This document shows, piece after piece, positions 48,901 to 63,900 of a DNA stretch of 64,000 nt. The notes beneath the pieces are model-generated. The model had not been told where the DNA came from, made no database searches, and saw only the letters and a program-made list of their open reading frames with translations. The DNA is from Chiridota heheva. Taxonomy: Eukaryota; Echinodermata; Holothuroidea; Apodida; Chiridotidae. A program made the position numbers and the translations under genes. Location of the stretch: NCBI GenBank assembly GCA_020152595.1, contig JAIGNY010000132.1:1680001-1744000 (forward strand), written 5' to 3'. Numbering within the stretch: the stretch's first letter is position 1; every line of letters begins with the position of its first letter.

Positions 48901-51900
48901 TATGTTGCTCAGCTTGGAACAGACAGTCCATGCTTTTCCAATTCGGACATCTATGTCTTTCTTGGTGGAGTCTACCCACGAACCAAGATACTGAAAGTTG
49001 GTGACTTGCTTTAAAGTGGTACCGTTAATGTCCTTGAGGCTAGCTTGTGGATGGTTGTACATCATGTACTCAGTCTTTTGACTATTTATTGTCAGACCAA
49101 CCTCTTTGGCAGCCTGTTCAACTCTGTGTAATAGATGTTCAGCATCAGCAATGTTGTCTGACAGCAGCGCGATGTCATCTGCAAAATCAGTGTCAGTTAA
49201 TGTTGTAGATGGGTGGCGTAGATTGCTGTGGTAACTAGGTGAGGCAAAAAAACCTCAAATCTGCAATCGGGCATTACCAATGCATTAACATAAAGATGTT
49301 TGTGAGGCCTGCCACAAGCTTAAAGTGTTTAGCAAATGAGATAAAAAAAAATCAGTTTGCTAACTGTTCTGGGTAACAGCACTAAGATTTACAAAGCCCT
49401 CGGCGGGCCCGTACGTGCAATTTTTGTTCATCATGTTGCCATTACTCAGTCTGTGTGTGCAGAAATTTGTTTTTTACAGTAAATTGCATTGACTACATGT
49501 GCGCACTCCACTAGCGAGCTGTACTGCACTAGTACCACGCAGGGTGTTTGCCCCCACTTAGTTATGCAGATTTTGTTGCTAGGCAAATTTATGCGGTGAT
49601 TGGTTGTAAAAGCTGTCAATCATCTAACTCAGACAGGTTAATTTAGCAAACTGAAATTTGAGACAAAAATTGTAACTTTTCAAAGAATAAGATGGGGCAT
49701 CTGATTTAAGTTGTAGGTGCAGTGGCTGTTTGGTTAAGGAGTCATGCTCCCATGTGCCCATCGTGAGCCCTTCTTTGTGTCCTTGGACAAGACATTTTAC
49801 TCTACTTGCTCCAGTCCACTCAACTGTTAATTGAGTACCAGCACTGCTGGAGAGTTTATCTGTGATGGACTGGCATCCCATCTAGGGGGATCAGTCATGT
49901 GCTCTCATCCCCTTGCCCCATGGTAAGAGAGGGTAACCACCTAGTTGTTCAGATCAATTTAACGTTTTAACTTTTAAGTGTGCTTCAGGCAAAACAGAGT
50001 ACATCCATTAACCCTTAAATCGTTGTTCTTTCAGCGGTGCAACCTTCAATATTCCACAAGCAAGTTGTCTCAGCAGTGGAAGAGGGACTTCCTGATTTAT
50101 CGGTTTCCAGGCAGAGAAGTCGCTTGGAGTGGGGCATCCCAGTCCCTAGTGATCCCTCCCAAACAGTTAGTCAATTTTCTTTTATCACCTCTACCACTAC
50201 ACCCAAACTTGTAATGACCTACAAACGAGCTGATACAACCATGGACTTCTTAACCCTTTGATCTCCAACTGGTCATCGCACGACTGGTTGGCCATGCACT
50301 TTTTCGAAAAATTGTTTTGCTTCATTAAATAGGCTCACAGCAAGTATCATTTGAAAGAGCTTGAATAGTTCTTTCAATAAATTAACATTTTAGATGAGGG
50401 TTATATTGAGAATTTTTGTGTAAAACTCGCTTGAAAATGGGTAAAGAGTCAAATTTCATTAAATTTCAATCAAATAAAAAAAAACTTACTTGCCATACTT
50501 CCAGACCTTGCTTTTGCCTGAAACCCATGAGAAACTGTCAAAGACATCAGTGTATCAATTTCTGTTGAATTTGGACTGCACCTATCATCAATATATAAAA
50601 AAAAAAAGGCAAAATTTGTGCATAATTTCATGTTTTTTAGCCTTTTTGAGACCAAATTTTGACAGAAATCATAGTTCCTGATTGCAATGCTAACTGCCCT
50701 ATGCAAAATATGTCATTAGAATTGGAATTCCACAAATTTTCAATTAAAATCAAAAAGAGCAATTACCCCCTCTTTATCCACACCAAAATATAAGTTTTTA
50801 AACAAACCCACAATCTACTCATAGACACCGTGGTGTAGCGGTGTGCATGCAGGACTTCACGTGAGCACGACTTCGGGTTCAAAAACCGAACAGGATAAGT
50901 GGCTTTGTTTTTCATGGGTAATTACAAGGGTGATTATTTTTTGTTTGTGTTTTTATTGTGTTTACATGTTTTGCTTTGAGAAAAAAAAAAAAAAAGATTA
51001 GACTGGTATCAATGAAAAGGAAATTTCATAAACAATCTAAATATGTGATATTTTCCATTTTCATCATTCACAAGAAATAATACAAGCTAAAAAAATTGAC
51101 CTAATTCAGGCCTCCCACCGACTCCTATATTTCCTATTTTTTCCTATATAAAAATTCCCTCCTATCATTTTTCATGAATTTGGGCCATATTTTCTATATT
51201 CTCGTATATTTTTCTATATTTTAACTTGAATAGGCAAAAATCTTAGAATCCACTAAAAATCAATGGAAAATATTAAGAAGTAAAATATAGATTGAGATAT
51301 TACTGGTATTCTTTTCAGTTTTGGAATCTTGATTAAGGCACTGTAACAATAATGCTGCTTATACGGAACTTACTGTTTGTTGGTTTCATTCTTAAAGGAG
51401 CACTAGACCGAAAAGTGAGGTCCCTAAAAATCATTAGTATTGCAGTTTCACTCTAAATGTACAGAATAAAGCTCTATCCATATTTTTCTTTACCAAATTT
51501 GTTGCATTACTTTATTCATTTTATTAGCAACACAATTAATTAAACATTTAGAACATATTTACATTGGAAGAAAGTACAAGTTAATATATATAACAGTAAT
51601 AGAAAATGACATACAGAATGTTGATCACAAGAAAAGGTTGAGTTGACTCTACAGAAAGTTGAGAAAAGTTGTTAAATGTAAGTCCCCAAGACGTTCACAC
51701 TGTGGACCTCAGGGAATCAAAAATATCCAGTGAAATGGAACAATTGCATTTAAAATATGGACCCATCTGAGATTGATGGTATATTAAAATACTGTCATCT
51801 TTTAAATTTGTAACAACTGAAAAGACAGTTGTTTGCAGGTGTGTCCATGGTTTGAATTAGTGTGTATCTTGGTCATGGTCCACGTCTGCTGTATTTTTGG

Positions 51901-54900
51901 GGATTCCACACTCCATGACTGATGTTACAGTCATGAAAGCGCCCATTTGCACATGAAAGGACTATTCTCATGATCTTAACTTTAATTAAGAAAAAGAAAG
52001 ACAGTTTTCTTACACATATTATGATGTATGATTTATATAAAAGCAGCTGAGTGGTAAAATATTAAAACTATTTTGCCACGGTTATATTGAGTTGGTTAAT
52101 GCATAGTAATTAGGTGATTTGCATAACAATAGATGAAAAACATTAAACCTTTGTTTGTAAAGCTGTTTTGTGTTTAATAAATATGAATATGACATGGGTA
52201 GAGGTTGAAGGTTTAATTACAGGTTTCGTGTGTGTATTAAATAGCTCATTTGCCCAATTAATGAAACTTTTTCTGATTTCTCTGATATACTATAATGTAT
52301 CATTATGGGTTAGTGGTCAAATATGAAAGGCTTTTTTTTCTTCACAAATATTTTCTCTGATTTTTCTGACATACTGGATTATCAAAAGTGGCTGAGTGAT
52401 AGATATGCCATAGGTTTTATTTCTTCATGTGACTGTTGTGACATGATGAATGAGTTGATGAATGCATAGTATTCAAATTTTTAAGACTGTTTCTTCTCTG
52501 AATTTAATGAATGCTCTTTTTCAGTAAATAATAAATTAGTAGGCACTCCATGGTCATCTAGCTGCCGCATTGAATAGTTGTCCAAATTAGAGGTTGTCTA
52601 ATGATGCATGCAACATCTCACCTCCACTAATTGGAAAAACCAGCTTTCAAGCATAGCAGGATAATTCCAGACACGATAACATGCCTAACAATCATTTAAG
52701 TTGAGTTTAATCACTTAGTGTGAATTGCATTATGGAGCTTGGAAAGTGTATCCTATACTTTAATGCGCAAGTAAGCAAGCAATGCAAATCGGAAGCGGGG
52801 GCATGTAACTTGAGCACCCAAACATTTTCTTTTTTTAATGATCGGGTGTTAGGACACAATTTTAATGACAATTGAACGTAATGCCGAAGAACTTAAAACA
52901 ATAAAGGTCATGTTTTTATTATTGATTGTTTTATAGATTTATGTGTGGCTTGACGCACTGGTGAACTATTTGACAGTCTGCGGTTATCCAGAGAAAGATT
53001 TACAAGCATGGCCTGGGTATCACATTGTGGGAAAAGACATTCTAAAGTGAGTATTCCTGAATATTGATGAATCTAATGATTTATTGCCAATTTCAAACTG
53101 AGTTTAGCTGAACATGATTACTTCAGGGTATGTCAACTACTAAACTGTGGGGAATTTTCCTGTTGTTACCCAACCAATCAACTGCAGTTAATGGAGGAAA
53201 ATATTTAAAAAACATGCGAGCGTGTATTTTCTTCATGTATTACACACGTATGATTAGAGTATGAAGGCAAACATGTTAGCGTGTATTACCTTGATATATT
53301 ACACATGTATGATTAGAGTATGAAGGCAAACATACGAGCGTGTATTACCTTCATATATTACACACGTATGATTAGAGTATGAAGGCAAACATGTTAGCGT
53401 GTATTACCTTTATATATTACACATGTATGATTAGAGTATGAAGGCAAACATGCGAGCGTGTATTACCTTCATATATTACACACGTATGATTAGAGTATGA
53501 AGGCTAACATGTGAGCGTGTATTACCTTCATATATTACACACGTATGATTAGAGTATGAAGGCTAACATGTGAGCGTGTATTACCTTCATATATTACACA
53601 TGTATGATTAGAGTATGAAGGCAAACATACGAGCGTGTATTACATTCATATATTACACACGTATGATTAGAGTATGAAGGCAAACATGCGAGCGTGTATT
53701 ACCTTTATATATTACACACGTATGATTAGAGTATGAAGGCTAACATGTGAGCGTGTATTACCTTCATGTATTACACATGTATGATTAGAGTATGAAGGCA
53801 AACATTCGAGCGTGTATTACCTTCATGTAGTACACACGTATGATTAGAGTATGAAGGCAAACATGCGAGCGTGTATTACCTTCATATATTACACACGTAT
53901 GATTAGAGTATGAAGGCTAACATGTGAGCGTGTATTACCTTCATATATTACACACGTATGATTAGAGTATGAAGGCAAACATGTGAGCGTGTATTACCTT
54001 CATGTATTACACACTTTTATGATTAGAGTATGAAGGCAAACATTCGAGCGTGTATTACCTTCATGTATTACACACGTATGATTAGAGTATGAAGGCAAAC
54101 ATGCCAGCGTGTATTACATTTATATATTACACACGTATGATTAGAGTATGAAGGCTAACATGGGAGTGTGTATTACATTTATATATTACACATGTATGAT
54201 TAGAGTATAAAGGCAAACATGTGAGCGTGTATTACCTTTACATATTACACATGTATGATTAGAGTATGAAGGCAAACATGTTAGCGTGTATTACCTTCAT
54301 ATATTACACACGTATGATTAGAGTATGAAGGCAAACATGCCAGCATGTATTATCTTCATATATTACACACGTATGATTAGAGTATGAAGGCTAACATGCG
54401 AGCGTGTATTACCTTGATATATTACACATGTATGATTAGAGTATGAAGGCTAACATGCGAGCGTGTATTACCTTCATATATTACACACGTATGATTAGAG
54501 TATGAAGGCAAACATGCGAGCATGTATTACATTCATATATTACACACGTATGATTAGAGTATGAAGGCAAACATGTTAGCGTGTATTACATTCATATATT
54601 ACACATGTATGATTAGAGTATGAAGGCAAACATGTTAGCGTGTATTACCTTCATGTATTACACACGTATGATTAGAGTATGAAGGCAAACATGTGAGCGT
54701 GTATTACCTTCATATATTACACATGTATGATTAGAGTAGGAAGGCAAACATGTTAGCGTGTATTACCTTCATATATTACACATGTATGATTAGAGTGTAA
54801 AGGCAAACATGTTAGCGTGTATTACCTTCATATATTACACACGTATGATTAGAGTATGAAGGCAAACATGCGAGCGTGTATTGCCTTCATATATTACACA

Positions 54901-57900
54901 TGTAAGATTAGAGTATGAATGCTTTTTTCATACGCTTGACCCCATATGGTGTGTAGATTTTGCAGAGGGCCAAGAACACCCCAGTATTTGAATGGTTGAT
55001 AAGATTTCCCCAGTATACGATTGGTCCATTATGGACGTGAATTTTTTGTCATGTGACATTATTTGAATACGTTTTCTGCAAATTGCCAGTTCAGATTTGA
55101 AATGATCTGAAGCTTTGTACTAAGCTAATTTATTTGGTTTTTGCATGTAAAGGATGTAAAATATGGACAAGTTACTAAATATATTATAGCTATTTCTCCA
55201 GTTGATAGTTGTGCACGAATCCAGTTACAGCCTATACTGTTATAGGTCATGTAATTAGAGCTTGGTCTGTTTTCAACCTAGCTGCAAAATTTGAGTATGA
55301 GTGACATAAGAACTGCTTTCTTGGACAAAACTCATTTGAACAGCCTCACATTCTGCTACAAATATCTGTTGTAAGTGAAAGCAGATTTTCTGTTTGATCT
55401 TGAAACAAAACTAAAAATGAGTTATTCCATATGCAATTGTGACTATGTTTGAGCAACATTAAGGTAGGTAATAACCCACTGTACCAACTTTCTCCTATAT
55501 AATTACTTTACCAGAGCCCTCCCCATTCCTCCATTCAAATTTGAGAAAACTTTTGAATATGATTTTTATTCACCTCCACAGTGAATACAGGATTGATCTG
55601 GAGGAGGGTTAGAATTTAAAAAACCAAAATGGGGTTTGCATGTTGCAGTTAATTACATGAAATAATGTGAGTACAGCACTTAGGTGTTCTTACAGTTTTG
55701 TCCATGTATAATGCTTTACAGGTAAGATGTAGAGCTTGATTTTTAGTGTGTGAAATGACTGCAGGCTCTGATTGACTCTTTGATTGCTATAGTAGTCTTA
55801 AATGTTTATCGGCAGGTTGTAGATTTATATTTAGCAGAAAGAGCTTACATTTTGACAAAATAATCTTTGAATTGCGTCAAAGCACCTGCAGTCACTGACT
55901 TGTGGAGTTATGTGTAGCGAGACTTTTTGATAATGTATGCAAAAGATGTAAAGTATGAAATACATGGTTTATCTCATATTTTCTTCAATCAAGCTCAAGT
56001 TGTTACTACATGATCATTAGAGTCATCCCTGCACAATTCAAGGTTCATATGAAAATTTAACAGAAAATTTGGAACATAATTTGGAAATAATATGAGCCAT
56101 GCAAAAGCTGAAATTTGTATATCATGATATTGTTATCAGGTGGTTTATCATGTGCCCTCTCTGTTCACAGGTTTCATGCAATCTACTGGCCTGCATTTCT
56201 GATGGCTGCCGGTCTCCCTCTACCAAAGTCTGTTGTCTGCCACTCTCACTGGACAATGGATAGCTTGAAGGTTTGTGAAGAAAACCATGTTGGTATCTTA
56301 TTTGAATTAGGAGTTATTGCATTTCAAAGATTTCACCAATGTGTTGATAAGTGACCTCCCTGTGTAAAGTGTGATGTCATAATCACAAATCCAAGACAAT
56401 TGTTATGTATTTCTTTGAAAATGTATTGCTTCTTTCTATCTAAATTATTGGAAACATTTTGTACTTAATTAGAGATACACCATATAACATGCACACTTTG
56501 CCAGTGTGGTCAGATAACTTGCACTCTAATTAAGAGAAAAATGTTTACTCTTACTCTACCAGGGGTTTGAAAAATGTGAGCCAAATTTTTGTAACTTTTT
56601 TTCTCTATATGAATTTTTGTCAATTTTCCTTTTATTTTATTTTATTACCTCCACAACCAAATCAAAGACCAACTCTCAAACTATACCTCCATCTATACTG
56701 ATAGCTCCAAGGAAGGCAACAAAACAGCTGCTGCTGCCATCATCCAAAACATCACCCTCAGTAGCAGGCTTTCCAACTACTCATCCATCTTCTCGGCCAA
56801 GGCAAAGGCCATCCCCCTCACCCTCAACTTTATTGAATTAAATACTCTCCGCTCATCCACTTTGCCATCTTCTCTGACTCCAAGGCTGTCCTTACTTCAC
56901 TACTCAATGTTAAATGGGATAACCCCACATCTCACCTCATCCTCCGTAAACTCCTCTCACCCCCTTCCATAGGAAACATATTCTTTTTGTCTGGATACCC
57001 AGCCATGCTGGCATCCCTGGCAATGACAGGGCTGACGCAGCTGCTAAGCTTGCCCTCACCCTTCCCCCTACCCCTTTTCCCAAAACCCTTTCTGACATCA
57101 AACCGCTTATCGCTTCTCTTGTTCGTGGCCACTGGCAAACCTCATGGGACTTCCAAATTGATAACAAACTCCACATCATCCAGCCCACCATTCCGATCAA
57201 ACCCATCATTCCGATCAAACCCACCATCCACAACATCTCTCGTGTCGACAACGTTCATATTACCCGTCTTAGAATGGGTCACACCCACATCACTCACTCC
57301 CACATCCTTATTGGCTCCTCCCAACCCCTCTGCAACAATTGCCATTGCACCCTCACAGGCCATCACGTTCTTCTTGCTTGCCACCTGTACAACCTTCCAA
57401 GAGCTTCCCTCGCTCCCCACAACTCAATTGCTGAGTTCTTCCAGAAAAACCCTTCGGATAAAATTATCTCCTTCCTTCATCATGCTTCCCTCTACAACCA
57501 TATTTAATCCTCCTCTCCCACCCCCTCTCTCTTCTTTGTTTTGTTTTTTCACCCATGCACCTCCTTTCTCGATCCCAGCTTTCTGGCTTTCAGTTCTTGT
57601 GTTTCTCTCAATCTCCCCCTGTTTACTCGCCTTCCTACGTCTGGAATGATCTAACCTCTCAGGCACAATTTGACCTTTGATGTTGTGGTGCCGTTAAATT
57701 CTCATCAAACAAACAAACAAACATTACAAGTTTGGTTTTAATGGAAGCTAAGATATTGATTTTTTGAGTACTGAAAGCAAAATTAGGACAAATATATGCA
57801 AATTAAGCAATTTTTGACTAAATTTGGTCAAAAAATGGTCTAATATTTGCATGAGTATAATTTCTTGTGAATATTGAAAACGATAAAATTTCCCTTTCAA

Positions 57901-60873
57901 TGATGCTAATCCATGATTTTTAGCTAGAAGGGAAAGATGAGAAAACACTAAAAATAATTTTAACCTAATGACCCCTGAAAACTGCAGCAAAAAAATTATA
58001 ATGCAGTATAGTCTCACTGGAGGCTCGAACCTGGTGCACTTGTGTGCTAGTACGCGCTGATAACCGCTACACTATGTAGTCATTATTTACTCTAAAGTGA
58101 ATTTTAATTCTTATAGCTTTTGGTCAATTTAGAGGGGGTATGCCTTTATTTATATATCAAATGAAAGGAAATTTATTTCAAGCAGCTTCAAATGGTGATT
58201 GAATGAAGCATGAGCAATGTACGGTGTTAGTACATGATTGTTTGAAATAATAGTGTCAAAATGGCAAAAATTGATTAAATTTGGAAAAAATTTCCCTAGT
58301 AAAAAGATTATTCAAGCAGAAATCAATGCTATCATGTCTTAGGACTTGCATGTTTGATTTTAAAACAAAAATGTGATCTTGAAGATTGGTAAGTTTAACA
58401 AAACAAATCTTTGTCAATTTTTTTAATTTTTAGTTCTACCCATTTTCAAGCTACTTTTTTTCAAACATCTTTGCTATAACTCCTATACAAAAAGTTACAT
58501 TTTGTGATAGAATAATTGAGTACTTTTAAATGATACTAAGAATATTCATACAGAGCTTTGAGAGGGTCTCGATTTTTTGATAGAAAAAAGGTGGTTTGAA
58601 AACCTGCGTGGCAGAATAAGGGTTAAAGAAATAAACAAAATGTTTTGAATCTGCAAGTGTGACAGCTCACTATATACTGTGCTGGTTACGTTTCAACAAA
58701 CTTTTTAATCTTTGAAATGTATTAAACTCCTCAACTCATTTTTTTTCTTCGCCAATTTGTTCTTTAATATTCTTCTATCCCTAAAATAAAAATTCACATA
58801 AACATTCCTTTATTCTCACTAGTGTTGTCATAACATATCGATTATCACGATATCTCTTTTCCCACGACATGAAATATGCCTCTCCGACATATCGCAATAC
58901 CAAAAACTAATACTCAACTAAGAAATTTTCGTGCAACTACACTAGGCTACTTCGTACATTACAATTCTAACGTTACAGTACTTAATCTAAAAAGTCAAGT
59001 TTAGGCCATTAAAAACGTGCAAATAATCGCGAAACATAAAAACAACTAATACAAAATCGTGCTCAGTCACCACACACTGGCACGTGCCAATGTAAGTTGG
59101 CAAAAAGAACGAAAAATTGGTCTAAAATGTGCCATTCAGGCTCTCACTTTGATGATTCATGGTCAAGTTGGCTGAATTACCAAACACGTGCGTGATGCAT
59201 GATGAACGTAATAGTCACGCAATCATGTGGTCTGCTAGATCTGCAAATAATTTTTTCTTGCGTTCATCATATCATGGAGTAAATTGTAACTCTATGATTA
59301 TATAACATTAGTAATATAAACAATTTGTGTCTTGAGTCAGTTTTCTTGAAAAGTATGGCGATACTATGATATATCGCGATGTTTATCTCCACGATAATCG
59401 ATATGTAATAGAGCCATATCGTGACAGCACTAATTCTCACTACAAAGTAATAGCTACTGTAGCCAAGAGAATTTTATCGTACGCTCTGATTATTTTTCAG
59501 ATGTCAAAGAGCAGAGGGAATGTTGTCGACCCATTTGACAGACTCCGCCAATATTCTGCTGATGGTCTGCGGTACTTTCTGCTAAGAGAGGGAGTTCTTC
59601 ACTCAGATGGTGGTAAGTAAAAATGCTATGGAGATGTGAGAAAATTATTTCAATATCTATTTGTAAAAATATGTTGGATATTTTCATCATGTCATCTTCT
59701 ACCCAACATTACAGATGACATCCCATAGATGACATCCCACTGCATGGGATGACATCCCACTGCATGGGATGACATCCCACTGCATGGGATGACATGGGAT
59801 GACATCCCACCGCATGGGATGTCATCTTCCTTAAAAATATTCTCAAACTTCATCATTTTCCATATTACTCAATTAGAGCTGTCTACAAAATCAAAATCAG
59901 TCTTTTATGCTTGCTCTATTTTCAAGCCAGCACTTATTATTTATATTTCTTTTCATGCCAGAGACACAATTGTTTGACTTTTCTTTCATACCAGACACAA
60001 AAAATTTAATTGCTTTTTATGTCAGGTATATCATCATAACAAACCAACTCCTCCAAAAAGATACCAGAAATTTATAGAAAAAGAAGTAAACGTCATTCAA
60101 AATTATAGAAAAAGAAGTAAACGTCATTCAAAATGGTGGAATTCCCCATCATTGCTAGCCACTGACGGAAAATTTACCAAGAATTTGTACCGTCACCAAG
60201 AAGTTTAAATTAGTATAGTATGAAATGGTATAGGTTTTTGTTGAAGAAATGCACAACCTTAATTTCTAGCATGACTGTTTTCCAAAATCCCAATGGCACT
60301 GATCCTAACTTTAGCAGTTTTAGTGAAGATATAATGAAGGTTTGCATGACCACAACCATATCTGTAACTTACTGACAAATAGGCTTTTGTCTTACATATT
60401 TAAAAAGCTCTCTCCTCTTATTTTAGATTTTACAAACTTATGTCTTCCCTCAATTCGCGGGTGTTTTGAGAAATTGAAAATTTCAAAATGTTTGCCTTAA
60501 GTATAATGAATAATTTTATCTATCATTATGTCCGAATAATGTAACATATTTGTGAGAGAATCAATGCGAAAGATTTTGTAATTTTCAAATTTACTTTTCA
60601 TTGTGATTCTGAATGGCTAAATAGTAGTACATTTATACAATGTGCAAGACGGCAAAAGATAAAAGCCTTGAAAAATATTACGAAAATGAATGATTAGACC
60701 CAAAGACATTTACCAGTATACATAATCAATATACAAACTTAAGGTATAAATTGACATTCATCACTATGCGAAAAGAGAGGCGAAATTCCCAAACAAGATC
60801 CTCCATTTCTGCAGGTGTTGCATAAAGTCTTGACTAGACACAGTTAATGTTCTAGCCCTGTTTGGGAGGTAAA

Positions 60874-60909
<36 letters not shown>

Positions 60910-63900
60910 TTAATATTATGGGAAATTTTGGAAGAAATTTGCAACATTTCCTGAAAATAATATAAATTTTCTGAAAATAGAAAAATAAATCCTGAAAATG
61001 AAAAAAAAAAAATCCAAAAATTTGAAGAAAATTTTCAAAAACTCAAAGAAAATTTCCGAAAAATGAATGAAATAAATAAAAAAAATCCCTGCATATTGCT
61101 GTAATAACTTAATTATCCTTTGGAGTTTTTTGAAACTTTCTTTCGAATAGAGTTTGTATTCTTTTATTTCACAGATTACAGAGATGACAAGGTCATTTCT
61201 TACCTGAACTCAGAGCTTGCAGACACGTTGGGCAATCTTCTTTCAAGGGTGACTGGGAAAGCACTTAATCCACAGCAAGTCTTCCCACAATGCAATAGTG
61301 ACCTATTTCCAAGTACTCCAGATGCTTCACCTCTTTGTAAAGCAACATATCAGGATTATGCCCTCATTGATGCAGTCAGAAGGCTACCAGGTAATGAATG
61401 TTCAATATTATGTACTAATCAAATTAGCCTAAAGTCAGTACACAAGTTATTCATATGAATATTCATGTATTGTTGCAATTAAGATTCCTGGTACGATTAA
61501 CATTTTGGTTGAACGACGGTCTACAGACCTTTTTAAGACAAGTTTTTTTTCTGGAAGGCTAGTTATTGTACATTGGAATAAATAAAAAAAAATCATTTCT
61601 GAACCATGTTTGTAACATCAAGCCCTTTCTTGTGGAAGTCTACTGCCTGCTGTATTGTAAGATTATATCATATCGGCCCAGGACTTTCAGAAAAACAACT
61701 CTACTTTCACATCAAGTTTTATTATATAGTTGTCGAACCATTCCATTTTGAAAACAAACATATAAGGTATAGAATTCCCCCGAACCCCCAAAAAAAAAAG
61801 CCAAATAATACTCCATTATGAGTCATTTATAATGACAAGGTTAAAAGTTTTTATTTTTAAACAGATTCTGAATGCATGAACTGTTTGCTACAAGTAAAGT
61901 TGTGATAATGCACATTGAAGAAATAGTCACTCAGAGAGAGGATACTGTAGAGTGTGTAATAATGTCCAATTTTTTGTTACTGTTCATTCAAGTAAAAAAA
62001 TGTAAAAGCCTCATATTTTGGAAATTAATTAGTAAAATAATTAAAGTTTTATGCGACAGCCATTAAACTGATTGAAAAGTCAATCCAAAACGTAGAATAT
62101 CAACTTTGAAATGTGATTTTGGTATGTATAATTTTGAAGTTGATGTAAAAGGTGATGTGAGAAGTGGGAAGTTCCAGATTACAGGTACTGTAGGCTTAGT
62201 AGATAATTGAGCTCTTTCTTAAGATTTTCTGTTTGGTATTGACACTTTATTTATTAGGAAATTCTTAGCATTACAAAACTAATGTCCATACATTTTTGTA
62301 AGCACGCTGGGTGCTTATGATAATTTTGATTACCGCGTATTCGATGTAATAATAATAATAATTACACACTTTTATATAGCGCATTATACCAACGGTCTCA
62401 ATGCGCATTACAACTAGTTCTCCAGCTGCCTACGTGGGCGCACATGAACTTTGTATGTGAAAGGGAAAGTGAATGAACACCACCTTTTTATGCTTCTCTT
62501 CTCGAACCAAGGGCTATATCAGGCATGATTATTTGATTCTTATTCAATTACAGACTTCCATACATAGTGTGCTCAATCAGGGACTGTAATAGCTAGGACG
62601 AGACTTCGTGTGGAGCCTATGGGATGTCATGTGGGACATGGAGTGGGATGCCATGTGGAACAGTGTGGGATGCCATGTGGAACAGGGTGGGATGCCATGT
62701 GGAACAGGGTGGGATGCCATGTGGAACTGGGTGGAATGCCATGCGGGACATTGGGTGCAATGCCATGGGATGGGCTGTCATATTGGACATGGGATTGTAT
62801 GGGATGTCATGTGGGACATGGGGTGGGATGGGATGCCATGTGGGACATGGGGTTGGATGGGATACCATGTGGGACATGGGGTGGGATGCCATGAGTAACA
62901 CAGAGTGTGGCATAGGTTGGGATGCCATGTGTGACATAGGGCAGGAGGCTGTGTGGGACATAGGATAGGAGGCTATGGGGACATGGGATGTGATGCCATG
63001 TGGGACAATAAAGTAGGATGACATTGGGAGGGATGCCATGTGGGACATCAGGTGGAGAGCCACTGATGTGGGACATCAGGTGGGAAGCCACTGATGTGGG
63101 ACATAAGGTGGGATGCCATGGGGACATAGGGAGATATGCCATGTGGGACACGGAGGGATGGCATGTGGGACATAGGGAGGGATGTCATGTGGTGCATATG
63201 GTTGGATTCATGTGGGACATAGGGTGAGATGCCATGTGGGTCATAGGGTGGGATGCCCTGTGGGACATGGCGGAAGGCCATGTGGGACATATGGTGGAAT
63301 GCCATGTGAGACATACTGTATGGTGGAAATGCTATGTGGGAGATATGGTGGAATGCCATGCGGGGCAAGGTATGTGATGGGATGTCATGTGGGACATGGG
63401 GTGGGATGTCATTTGGGACATGGGATGGGATTCATGTGGGACATAGGGTGGGATGCCATGTGCGTCATAGGATGGGATGCCCATGTGGGTTATATGGTGG
63501 AATGTCACGTGGGACATATGGTGGAATTCAATGTAGGACATATGGTTGGAGATATGGTGGAATGCCATGTGGGACAATGGATGGGATGGATTTCATGTGG
63601 GATATGGCATGGGATGTCATGTGGGATATGGCATGGGATGCCATGTGGGAGATATGGTGGAATGCCATGTGGGACATGGGATGTGCGACATGGGGTGGGA
63701 TGCCATGTGGGACATGGATGGTGTGAGATGCCATTTTTGTAAATAACCAGATCATATGACAATTTGCATGGGCATGCGAACCATGATGGTATTTACCATT
63801 TTATTTATTACTTGCATTTGCTTTCTTGTTGCCTTTAAGAGTGAAAACTCCTTCTTTTCTCATTTACGTACAGAAAAAATTGATGTCCATTATCGCTGTT

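Noticed and set aside
49352..49660. CAGTTTGCTAA..TTAGCAAACTG as the ends of a transposon
   Set aside because: An 11-12-bp inverted pair exists, but the flanks do not contain a convincing target duplication, so it could be chance.
50824..50897. Functional tRNA gene
   Set aside because: A and B boxes are present, but acceptor and anticodon stems do not pair adequately, and the block recurs inside a dispersed repeat.
51105..51200. hAT-like end (TCAGGCCTCCCACCGACTCC)
   Set aside because: No complementary second end or target duplication could be found downstream.
62608..63762. Many overlapping histidine-, glycine- and tryptophan-rich ORFs on both strands
   Set aside because: All derive from the 22-bp minisatellite; overlap in several frames on both strands is a sign of repeats, not genes.
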